Assembly: GCA_027621335.1 (NCBI GenBank)
Contig: JAQCAN010000006.1
Location: 1 to 25,574 of the forward strand
DNA from: Bacteroidota bacterium
GTDB taxonomy: Bacteria > Bacteroidota > Bacteroidia > Flavobacteriales_D > JABDKJ01
Length of the DNA: 25,574 nt
Reading direction: 5' to 3'
The notes under the pieces: generated by a model
Database searches by the model: none
The model's input: only the letters and a program-made list of their open reading frames with translations
What the model was told of the DNA's origin: nothing
Shown: positions 9,401 to 16,109 of the stretch, piece by piece
Layout of the letters: each line of letters opens with the position of its first letter
Numbering within the stretch: the stretch's first letter is position 1
Position numbers and translations under genes: made by a program

Positions 9401-10058
9401 TTCCATAGCTAGAGAAGTAGCAGGTGCTCTTTTTGGAGTCGAAATGCATCAGTGGTCTATGCCCTCTTTTCTTATCTTCTGGACTCAGTAGTTCCTCGGG
9501 AACGGTGATGATGTTGCCACCCACTTCCTTCATCTCATAATTGCGGAAGAAATCCTTGGCGGTGGATTCTGTTTTAGAAATGACCTTGATGTCCTTGATG
9601 TTGGAAAGGAGCTGTTTTCCGTTTTCGGCCATCACAATGAGACGCTGGGTTTCCGGGAAGGCAGATTTCACCTTTTCATCCGTCTTATCAAAGAAACGTT
9701 GGTAGCTTTTTTCCGCATCAGCGAAGCGGTAGTCCATGTGGTAGGCCTGTCCTAGGAAGTAATAGGCCCTAGGGTCGATGGAGGAAGACTTGACTGCGAA
9801 GCTCAGGTGTTTGACTGCCACCTCGGGATCCTCGTCACTTGCCAACACACATGCTCCATAATGGAAATTAAGGTCTGCGTCCTCAGGGTCACTGCTAAGC
9901 AGTTGCCTGTAATCGGGAAGGGCAGCTAAATATTGGCCTTCTTCGAAAAGCTTGGTTGCCCGCTTTTCAATCTCCTCCCTTACCTTATCTTGGGCGAATA
10001 AGGGCAGGCTGAAAAGCATCACAAGGACATACAGAATACTGTATAGTAGTGTTTTCAA
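3432..10058 (-). CDS. Giant exported TPR / PD40 / CRD / coiled-coil protein with three C-terminal SPOR-like repeats
   Basis: A 2208-residue exported protein. Visible parts: Sec signal peptide (1-23, ending LFAQ); TPR-like helices (24-150); a PD40-type beta-propeller (about 200-335, with CYFSSYGKGADLDIYSA and LYFSSKGHNSMGGFDIFSA); a carboxypeptidase-regulatory-like beta-sandwich (about 342-430); long stretches of charged helical/coiled-coil sequence rich in Glu, Ala, Gln and Lys (about 440-1350); a low-complexity acidic region (about 1350-1810); and three SPOR-like repeats at about 1826-1902, 1996-2070 and 2120-2200, beginning VYQVQVGAF, FYTVQVGLY and IFKIRMGPY. The first three domains follow PorE, the T9SS periplasmic subunit that ends in an OmpA-like peptidoglycan-binding domain; no OmpA-like motif is seen here. 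By inference this is a periplasmic or outer-membrane-linked scaffold tethered to peptidoglycan. No frameshift or stop interrupts the 6.6-kb frame. Precise function unknown. Confidence 0.9.
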   Translation of the reverse strand: MKTLLYSILYVLVMLFSLPLFAQDKVREEIEKRATKLFEEGQYLAALPDYRQLLSSDPEDADLNFHYGACVLASDEDPEVAVKHLSFAVKSSSIDPRAYYFLGQAYHMDYRFADAEKSYQRFFDKTDEKVKSAFPETQRLIVMAENGKQLLSNIKDIKVISKTESTAKDFFRNYEMKEVGGNIITVPEELLSPEDKKRGHRPLMHFDSKKSTCYFSSYGKGADLDIYSAVRSSNGSFSKPIEVIGPINTEYDEDYPFMHEDGITLYFSSKGHNSMGGFDIFSADMVTGEVKNMDFAISSADDDIFYVVDKKRMWANFASSRNSEAGRLHVYQVKVSDAPLELALVSGKVINEVGGLSAARIKVVDAKTDEVVGNYQSDTNGDYLIDLPGMGKYMFYIDVTGSDLTHVGTVDVPSFGEVRAFKQEMSLVEVGGQEKLLIKNNFEESVEGDILTLAQDILKRKADLQVNADVDELLALQDNTKTILPEEELLIRAGFRRDTGMDVVMALGYDQAEKLKKGAKAEETERAKAAGILKKEIDESLTLANQAQAIYQKYSASETQSEKEAFLAQAASLRLQSEGHAFKAEEAMKLLGQLDESISSKVAATQELESRNAKLESEIFNANNDAVITLLREIKETDDSGLDKLDILDYASADAQAKRKESKRILARLQEIQEARDRVQASYKMKEVQIKRSEKAKDKDIIQAEADALQAEFADLNEQVQKTIERLEKVQTEADVSSGALSLLERIRVAEDEELVGVVSLDRADFDIEAEQDRLASIAAINDGTVIVQDELTYALVNQPELLKAMNSSDFLKSYGISQDLLSSLEESSSLTSSPSEADLRATQSAFLSKEMPSYESSLAALDLSAKGSQNDLKEAIELKKDLSAKVQSELSGGTIEAGQRVDLEALFQRLAEEVRTLESRLEDEAIASNPKATDSSFDVVDVQLVGMDEATFETWMSNAAKANIEDISRSNAKILSQGEPESLKTPSGLAGRMEKHANYVQMVNGIRAERQKSLVNNPASGSKVRKELEALDEVISVKAQVMSRELREWEKQSNILLTEQERLWALNDPRYLQERTSIESMELSSDERVEAIDIRNAEMKEANKFLLIDKVPQVDTSTEFDRAGQSDGNDLYSVGRNMDSAEAGTGPQPGLIGSFDEVLSDVIGAEIPKDEDLFVMDSYFTNTDWNETLFANEESREELESTLPTMEEYLNSKGTMDDAKRRYNENIISMSMATPTAKEFKSRLESFSKPNTVSQSWVDQARIMFGRADELRMNVTTEQNLVLVNKKLREALFMEMKALDLLNKAQAYETHLASQRTPASFQYSEAIVLNYGKEPIPDLAENLEKAIDPTENSIRAGGSEKSIEEELKLPESSEEPISDLGESGNEEPEKSLAKEIATEAKTLNQALEMTETNQQDLAEVNKNAEEEIVQKLKGNPDAEELSVQEEEGSLPVMDTVGNEGLLAESIDTEVPELMKTEDLEDLIALDRRTAQSTYPKAVSTLAQMDLNAPQGVENSIEVSQSQIETVTIEPQVAAQLSPEEMETLKVNKAQSIAVELYEQELKLQQVTYQEAIQQRRLRIAEVIDVTPEKRSTEQRLELKKLTAETLVLESYLADAESKMALTEDRRSELRTAEAKLALQLVNSSSSTAPDELTTDQVTDSTLPEIEQAVPNEIAEQTKLGEETVKGGIEEGAIVGAQELEADGNVVDITKSEVTLAEGKSKSSQVNETPKVELNTPSADPSTDNEPSRSSQVDLNNETTAELTRPEVIFPVANEPIVETLSTVPSDWVIPEVLLKNVFALTPSESKNAEEKPFAPVPVSALPAGLVYQVQVGAFRNSIPDSQFDAFRPVMKEALNSGITRYTVGLFLNESSASNAKDQVRGMGYSDAFVVAYRDGKRVSLVEARSSSAPSDLARTVNADGKESFLTYTEPQGADGGTPQTKSSGTSASGQTKSTSAPFETDSQRLKREEDSRNDYYALVENAAPANQVELIEGLFYTVQVGLYSKPVTSSAIYNLSPLNSELMNNGQMKYTSGIFDNLDLASNWKDKVVERGVQDAFVTAYYNGTRISISKSKELLQDDDEVVVNLDELSDLERDREGQAIWEMVSTSELFGEAVKESVIFKIRMGPYTDRIPDKDVRVILDFEDNLEYGRKEDGTIIYTTKGVMSYEEAQKWRKTFLDEGITNANIVAFRDGEEIDVKQALDFLLK

Positions 10059-10075
10059 TGTTCAGTTCAGTTACT

Positions 10076-10083
10076 CAAAGATA
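10076..10083 (-). promoter_or_regulatory. Candidate -7 box for the 2208-aa gene
   Basis: TATCTTTG on the minus strand matches TAnnTTTG completely in the 54-base gap before the giant gene, and would give a leader of about 12 bases. No TTG is present at the proper distance upstream. A small dyad (GATAG-GT-CTATC, 10080-10091) overlaps the box. Confidence 0.35.
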
Positions 10084-10112
10084 GGTCTATCCGTCAATTA
10101 GTCTTATGCGTC

Positions 10113-13100
10113 TTATTCATAGCCAATATCCTCAAGGAAAATCTCTTTTTTTCGCTTAGAAGCCAGCATGTAGGTATACGGGTCCTGATCTTTCACCCCC
10201 TTGGACTTCCTGTCATCTTCTTTAGTATTCATCACGATGTCGTTGAACTCTGAAGTGGAGGAATAAACCTGCATAAGTGTTCGGGTATAGTTGATATAAT
10301 ACCAAGTATCCTCATCCAGTTCTATGTACAGACTCATTGCATCGCCACCACGTTTGCGCTCCAATTGCATGACTCCTTTCACTTGGGCGAAAACAGATTC
10401 CTTGCCCACACTGGCCAGACCTATTGGACCTGAGGAGACATAGCTGGCCAAGTCAGAGTCCCAGATCAAGTGGACGTCAGAGAGCACCAAGGTCTTCGCC
10501 ATGGCCTCGGGTAACTTCTTCACTGTCCCTGCCAAGGTCAATTCAGAAATGAGCTTATCCGATGCCTCTAGTCCGAGCTTCTCCTTCAAAGCCATAGGAT
10601 AAAGTGACTTGTCCATGATCATGGGTTTGAGCTCAGGAGATTCCTTCAAATCCTCACCCATCTTCTTCAGAGCATCCGCACTGAAGTGGAAGTCCATCGG
10701 TAAAACCACGTCCATCTCAAAACCTCCTTTGACTGTATTGTTGACGAAGGTGCCCACAGGAGATAGGGTCACCTGACCTAAGTCAACGCCAAGGTCCATT
10801 ACTCCTTCACCCCTTACTTGACAATCATCGATGCCAAGGGCAATGATATTCCCATTCAGGCTGCGTTCCCTGAGTTTATCTATTGGACCAACCAAGTACT
10901 CCTTAGTGGATTTATCATAGGTGAGCACACCACTACTCGACACGAGTTTACGGTCATTATCAAAATGGATGGAACTCAGGAAGGTGGAGTAGAGTTCTAT
11001 CTCCTCATTATCCATCATCAGCCCCACTCCCACAGGAAGTCCAATGTCATCCGTCAGATTGGAGTCCACAGGGATAAGGACGTTCAAGGGGTCGATGCGC
11101 GCCTCGAAGGACATCCAGCTCTTATCCAGATCACAATCATGATAGATGCGAGTCTGACCTTTGAAAAGGAGTTCCTTGGTATTGGCCGCAAGGCTGACCT
11201 CTCCAATGAACTGAAAGGCCGGACTAAGGGAGAAATCGGCTGACTCTGGGATCTGACCTGAACCGATGGTCTGAAAAGCGCTGTCCACCCTGATATCCTC
11301 GAATTTGAAAAGATGCTCTCGTCCATTCTCATCCACATAATTATAGCTTCCTTGGGCTTCATAATCCCTTCTTGCACGGATCTCAACATTTGATTCTATG
11401 ATGGTGTGATAAGCCGATATGGAGTTAGCTGTAATGGTCGCATTCTGGAGTGGGTCCATCTTCGCTTTTCTGCGGATGACGACCCTTCCACTATCAGGTA
11501 TAATCCGTGCATCGGCCACTCTGATGAATTCGATGCCATTGCACTGGACCACGCTCTCATCGATGTTATAGACCGCCTTTGGCGCCATGAAATTCAACGA
11601 ATCCTGGTCCTCCCGTATGGAGAAGAAGTTGGATTTGGTGAGATCCAGATCGGTATCGATAACGAAGTCATTAGAGACCTGCCCGTCATATTCCATTGCC
11701 AAGTCGTTCTGATCCATGAACCAGATGAACTTGTCCATGTAGCAGACATATTGATTGGCAGGGAATTCCACGAAACTGGCCTCTCCATTCGACTTGAATT
11801 CGCCTTTCCTTGCTTTCAAATCCACTTCGGCCTTGACGTTCTGTGTCTTGAATGCGAAATCAGCTCCTGAACCGTTCAATCTGAAGTCGGCCGTATCTGC
11901 ATCGATCTCAAAATCCGTGTAGGTGAAGAGTTTGGACTCCAAATCAGCCTTTTGTATACCCATAACCCCTTCGCCAGATAGGCCTTTAGGGGTCAGGAAC
12001 AAGCGACCGTCCATGTGTGCTTGCTCTTCAAAACAGGATATGGCTTCAGATAGACTGGTGATTTTCAGAACATCCTGTTCAGGAATGAAGACGATATCAG
12101 CCTCTACGGCATTAGCCTCTGGTACGACCAGTCCACTGCTCTGTTTCTTATTGGTAAAGCTCCTTGTACGGCCAATTGTGCTATCTGGGAGGAAGACAAA
12201 TCCATCACTTTCTGCAGTGGCTGAGAGGTAATGTATGACACCATCACCTTGCAGGCCATTATAGTTCAGGATCACCTTGTCGTTGAAGGTGTTCTTTCCT
12301 CGGTAGGAAGAGAGACCCGAATTGGAGGTATTCATCTCGAATCCCAATGAATAATCCGGTTGTACAGTAAGGGGTTCATCCAAGTTGGGGAAGATGCTTG
12401 AGATGAGCGTCCCTTTGAACACGATGTTGTTGGCCAGGAAGTTATCCAAGCTATCAATCTTGTATGGCTGGGCCGTATAGTAGAACTCAGATCGATCGTA
12501 TGCCCCTTTCTGTATCTTGGAATTGTCATAGTAGACATAGGATTCTTCCAAGCTCGAGAATTCAGGATACCACGGGAAATCCTCCTGTTTCAAACCAGAC
12601 TTGTTCTCAGGTTCATCAATGTTGATCACTCCTTTACCTCCTTCCAGAACGTTCTTCACTCGCACCAGCCGCTTCTTTCCTTGACCTGAGGCTGTAAACT
12701 CTTCCACATTCAATCTTACCGAGTCGATGACGGCAATGTCCACCTCGAACTTGTTGTAATCGAATTTACAATCCGATCCAAAGATCTCCAGGTTACCGGC
12801 TACGGTCACTCCACTGAAGAGGAAGTCACGTCCCTTCTTTACGATGAGTTCTTTCCTATCAGGATAGATAGTCACCTGTTGGGAATCACTGAGCGCGATT
12901 CGACTTACCCCTTTCAATAAGAGATCATAGTTCACCAAACTGAGGCTGGCATTGGCTTCACGCTCAATGTCCGAGTTGAACAATAGGATGTCATAATCCC
13001 TCTTTCCTGCTCGGTTCATCACATAGTCGTTCAGCTTGGGTCTTACCTCCACATAACCTGTTTCCAGGTCGTAGCTGAGGAACCCCTGATTGGCCAATAT

Positions 13101-14534
13101 GAGCAACTGCTTTTTTGCATCGGCTTCAGGAAAACGACTGAACCGGGCAAAGTCAGCCGCATAGAACCCATCCCCGGCCTGTTTTGTGAAGTCCCCCACT
13201 CTGACCAATGGATTCAGTGGGTCTATTCCTTGTAGGGCCCAGTAGCGGGCTTCCTTGTAGTAGTCCTTGGATTCGAAAGCGGCCTTTGTATTCGAGCTCC
13301 CGAAGAGGTTTCCCATGGTGATGAAGGGTTCATCCAGTTTCCAATAGAGCGCTTCAAAGTACATGTCCAACTCATGGAAGGAATTGAAGAAGGGACTCTT
13401 GGAGATGCCCTCATCCGTACGCACCAAAGTGAGCTGTCGGTCCTCCCTCAGGAATCTCAATTGAAGACCTGGGTGGGTCAGGGAATCCTCGCTAAGGAAA
13501 ATGGTGACCTCTGCATTATCTGCTGCCACACGATCCGGCCTGATGGTGAAGGTCAGGCTATTGGCGATGAGAAAGGGACGATTATCCCTGTAGATGACCA
13601 GCCTCGCAGGTTCCTCGATTGAGCCTGTACCCAAGAGCCTACTGCCCTTCATAGTGAATCCCCCATCATAATCCACGCCTACACTGATGTCCTTGATGAC
13701 CAAGCGCCTCTGATAGGACTCGAAGAGCGGATACGAGGCATTTTCCACGTCCTGATTGGCTAAGACCTTTTCTGCAAAACTTCCTAGCAGTGGTTCAGAG
13801 AAAAATTCATTGTAGAAAAGGACGGAATCTGCTTTGTAATCGGAAGACTTGGTACTCACCTCATAGCGTCCCAGCTTCGCATAGGTGCTCGTGGTGTCCA
13901 GCCCGGCTCTGGACCAATCCACTTTTCCTGAATGGCCTGTCCATTTCTCTGCGAGGATATCGTAGACTCCTGAAGTGGCTCTAATGATTGAGCTATCTCT
14001 CTTCGCGTAACAGACCAATTGGGCTCTGGGTATGAGGATCAATGGCTGCTTCCCTCCTCTCAGCTCGTAAGACCTTGCCCTGATCCTCCACTTCACCGTA
14101 GATTTCTCAAAGATGGTCCCATCCCTTAGAAAGCCCGCGATACAAGAGTTGTACTGTTCCAAGTCGGACTTCTTCTTGGTTACCAAGGCCTCCATACTCT
14201 CCAAGTAGGCGCTTTGGTTCTCCGTTTCACTGTCCAACCTCATCAGCACCCAAAGGACATCATAGAATTCAGGATAGGCCCTGAACCTCTGTTTCAGAAG
14301 AGCATTGCTGAGTGCGTAGAGCGCGTTCCTTGTCTCTTCATCCAAGGTTCCATTCCAATAAGGCCCGAACTCCTCTTCCATGAAGCGGGAGCCCTCCTTC
14401 TTATCCGCATCGGTGAAGAACTTCTCCATCTCGGAATAGAATGCGACCGGTTCCTCACTGAACGAACTGACTTGAGCATTCAGGGTGAAAAAGGATGTGA
14501 CACTCAGTAAGGAAAAGAAAAGTCTTCTCTTCAT
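10113..14534 (-). CDS. Exported protein of unknown function, 1473 aa
   Basis: I do not recognise the family. The start is placed at 14534 because it yields a clean Sec signal peptide (about residues 1-21, MKRRLFFSLL... ending NAQ) and an ATGA overlap with the prmA stop codon (14531-14534); an upstream in-frame ATG at 14561 would put nine odd residues before the signal and lies inside prmA. The N-terminal third (to about residue 450) is mixed helical. The middle and C-terminal parts have alternating short strands with many Asp/Asn turns, as in beta-solenoid or LptA/OstA-like jellyroll proteins; that resemblance is an impression only. No membrane segment after the signal is seen and there is no T9SS sorting domain at the C-terminus (which ends in charged residues). 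Tight coupling to prmA and a 54-base gap to the next giant exported gene suggest the two giants may work together in the envelope. Confidence 0.85.
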   Translation of the reverse strand: MKRRLFFSLLSVTSFFTLNAQVSSFSEEPVAFYSEMEKFFTDADKKEGSRFMEEEFGPYWNGTLDEETRNALYALSNALLKQRFRAYPEFYDVLWVLMRLDSETENQSAYLESMEALVTKKKSDLEQYNSCIAGFLRDGTIFEKSTVKWRIRARSYELRGGKQPLILIPRAQLVCYAKRDSSIIRATSGVYDILAEKWTGHSGKVDWSRAGLDTTSTYAKLGRYEVSTKSSDYKADSVLFYNEFFSEPLLGSFAEKVLANQDVENASYPLFESYQRRLVIKDISVGVDYDGGFTMKGSRLLGTGSIEEPARLVIYRDNRPFLIANSLTFTIRPDRVAADNAEVTIFLSEDSLTHPGLQLRFLREDRQLTLVRTDEGISKSPFFNSFHELDMYFEALYWKLDEPFITMGNLFGSSNTKAAFESKDYYKEARYWALQGIDPLNPLVRVGDFTKQAGDGFYAADFARFSRFPEADAKKQLLILANQGFLSYDLETGYVEVRPKLNDYVMNRAGKRDYDILLFNSDIEREANASLSLVNYDLLLKGVSRIALSDSQQVTIYPDRKELIVKKGRDFLFSGVTVAGNLEIFGSDCKFDYNKFEVDIAVIDSVRLNVEEFTASGQGKKRLVRVKNVLEGGKGVINIDEPENKSGLKQEDFPWYPEFSSLEESYVYYDNSKIQKGAYDRSEFYYTAQPYKIDSLDNFLANNIVFKGTLISSIFPNLDEPLTVQPDYSLGFEMNTSNSGLSSYRGKNTFNDKVILNYNGLQGDGVIHYLSATAESDGFVFLPDSTIGRTRSFTNKKQSSGLVVPEANAVEADIVFIPEQDVLKITSLSEAISCFEEQAHMDGRLFLTPKGLSGEGVMGIQKADLESKLFTYTDFEIDADTADFRLNGSGADFAFKTQNVKAEVDLKARKGEFKSNGEASFVEFPANQYVCYMDKFIWFMDQNDLAMEYDGQVSNDFVIDTDLDLTKSNFFSIREDQDSLNFMAPKAVYNIDESVVQCNGIEFIRVADARIIPDSGRVVIRRKAKMDPLQNATITANSISAYHTIIESNVEIRARRDYEAQGSYNYVDENGREHLFKFEDIRVDSAFQTIGSGQIPESADFSLSPAFQFIGEVSLAANTKELLFKGQTRIYHDCDLDKSWMSFEARIDPLNVLIPVDSNLTDDIGLPVGVGLMMDNEEIELYSTFLSSIHFDNDRKLVSSSGVLTYDKSTKEYLVGPIDKLRERSLNGNIIALGIDDCQVRGEGVMDLGVDLGQVTLSPVGTFVNNTVKGGFEMDVVLPMDFHFSADALKKMGEDLKESPELKPMIMDKSLYPMALKEKLGLEASDKLISELTLAGTVKKLPEAMAKTLVLSDVHLIWDSDLASYVSSGPIGLASVGKESVFAQVKGVMQLERKRGGDAMSLYIELDEDTWYYINYTRTLMQVYSSTSEFNDIVMNTKEDDRKSKGVKDQDPYTYMLASKRKKEIFLEDIGYE

Positions 14535-15358
14535 TCTTTTATCAATAAAACAGCAGCCCAACGCTCCTGCTTACGCACCTCCTCAAGAACGAGACCACAC
14601 TTTGCGGCAGTCTCTTGCAACTTGGGGATGTCATCATCATAGAAGCCGCTCATCATGATCTTGGAACCCTTTCTCCCAGCTGAAGAAATGGTCTCCATGG
14701 ATTGAATGAGGACATTCAAGTTGATATTCGCCAAGATAAGGTCATAGTCCTCGTAGCGGTCATTGGCAACATCGGCTTTCTTCACAGCTATTTCCACACA
14801 CTGATTCAACGCAATGTTCTCCTTCGCATTATCCACAATGTAGTCCTCTATATCCGTGGCTAGGATATCCCTTGCCCCTCTTTTCTCAGCCAGGATGGCC
14901 AAGACCCCGGTTCCCGAACCTAGATCGAGAACCCTCTTTCCTTGTAGGTCCTCATCCAACAGGAATTGAATCATCAGTGACGTGGTCGCATGATGCCCTG
15001 TGCCGAATGACATCTGGGGCTGTATGATGATGTCATAGGTGTACTCTTCTTCCAAATGATGGAATGGCGCCCTGACGATGCAGTCCTTTCTGACTATGAC
15101 AGGCTTGAAATCTTCCTCCCACTTTGCGTTCCAATTGGTGAAAGGGATCTTCTCAGAATGGAAAGAGACCTCTACATCTTCCCAGTCATTGATAAAGTGC
15201 AGAGCGGCCTCATCGAAGATACGCTCTTGGATAAAGGCCTCCACGCCTTCTTCCGTATCAACAAAGCTCTCGTAGCCTAAGTCGCTGAGTTCTGAAACGG
15301 CTATCTCCGCATAGGGCTCCCTAGGGTTGAATTGGAACGCGACTTTGACATAGTCCAT
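14531..15358 (-). CDS. prmA: Ribosomal protein L11 methyltransferase
   Basis: A 275-residue SAM-dependent enzyme that trimethylates ribosomal protein L11 in the cytoplasm. The N-terminal L11-recognition domain (about 1-95) is followed by a class I methyltransferase fold with SFGTGHHATT (117-126), SAM motif I DLGSGTG (145-151), the acidic loop residue in ATDIED, and LILANINLNVL (about 208-218) equivalent to the PrmA NxxxxxL motif. It overlaps tpiA by one base (TGATG at 15356-15360) and the next gene by four (ATGA), implying translational coupling on one transcript. Confidence 0.94.
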   Translation of the reverse strand: MDYVKVAFQFNPREPYAEIAVSELSDLGYESFVDTEEGVEAFIQERIFDEAALHFINDWEDVEVSFHSEKIPFTNWNAKWEEDFKPVIVRKDCIVRAPFHHLEEEYTYDIIIQPQMSFGTGHHATTSLMIQFLLDEDLQGKRVLDLGSGTGVLAILAEKRGARDILATDIEDYIVDNAKENIALNQCVEIAVKKADVANDRYEDYDLILANINLNVLIQSMETISSAGRKGSKIMMSGFYDDDIPKLQETAAKCGLVLEEVRKQERWAAVLLIKE

Positions 15359-16107
15359 CAGATGGCATCGATAATATCCTTGAAAGAGGAGAAATCCAGT
15401 GAGGCACCTCCTACCAATCCTCCGTCCACATCGGACTGATCGAAGAGTTCCTTGGCATTGCTCCCTTTGACACTGCCACCATAGAGGATGCGCATCTCTT
15501 CCGCTTCTTCACGGCCTAATTCCGTGCTGATAAGACTTCGTATGAAGGCGTGCATCTCCTGCGCTTGATCCGAACTTGCAGTCACGCCAGTACCGATGGC
15601 CCAGACAGGTTCATAGGCGATAATCATATAGGCTGCTTGTTTCTTATCCATGCGCTTGAATACGGTGGTGAGCTGCTTGGTGATGACATCGAAGTGCCTT
15701 CCTGCCTCCCGTTCTGCCAAGGTCTCGCCACAGCAAAGGATGGGTGAGACTCCTTCAGCGAAACAGGCCATGACCTTATCGGCCACCCATTCATCCGACT
15801 CGTGGAACATGCTCCTGCGCTCGGAATGTCCCAGGATGCAATACCCGATTTTCAAAGAGGCCAACATAGCCGCTGACTGCTCCCCGGTGTAAGCCCCTGA
15901 TGGCTTATCATGACAGTTCTGAGCCGCCAAGGAGAGGGTGTTGGAATTCGTGAAGGAGAATTGGGAGAGATATAGCGATGGTGGAGCCACAATAACTTCC
16001 ACCTTATCATCATCAAGCCTTAGAAGCCTAAGTTCATTCAAGAGCTGACGTCCTTCATCGAAGGTCAGGTTCATCTTCCAATTGCCGGCTACGATCTTCT
16101 TTCTCAT
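15358..16107 (-). CDS. tpiA: Triosephosphate isomerase
   Basis: Interconverts dihydroxyacetone phosphate and glyceraldehyde 3-phosphate in glycolysis and gluconeogenesis; a cytoplasmic (beta/alpha)8 homodimer. All catalytic elements are present in the 249-residue chain: N9 and K11 in GNWKMN, H94 in GHSERR, catalytic E166 in YEPVWAIGTG (with flexible loop 6), and phosphate-binding GGS (210-212) and GG (233-234). Length is normal. The gene starts two bases after the permease stop codon and overlaps prmA by one base, so it should be cotranscribed with both. Confidence 0.97.
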   Translation of the reverse strand: MRKKIVAGNWKMNLTFDEGRQLLNELRLLRLDDDKVEVIVAPPSLYLSQFSFTNSNTLSLAAQNCHDKPSGAYTGEQSAAMLASLKIGYCILGHSERRSMFHESDEWVADKVMACFAEGVSPILCCGETLAEREAGRHFDVITKQLTTVFKRMDKKQAAYMIIAYEPVWAIGTGVTASSDQAQEMHAFIRSLISTELGREEAEEMRILYGGSVKGSNAKELFDQSDVDGGLVGGASLDFSSFKDIIDAI

Positions 16108-16109
16108 AC

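Noticed and set aside
10818..11243. 141-codon plus-strand open frame inside the 1473-residue gene
   Set aside because: Shadow frame of a long convincing minus-strand gene; no signal, domain or initiation context.
14535..14561. Upstream ATG for the 1473-residue gene
   Set aside because: It adds nine residues ahead of a clean signal peptide and lies inside prmA; the ATGA overlap at 14531-14534 explains initiation better.
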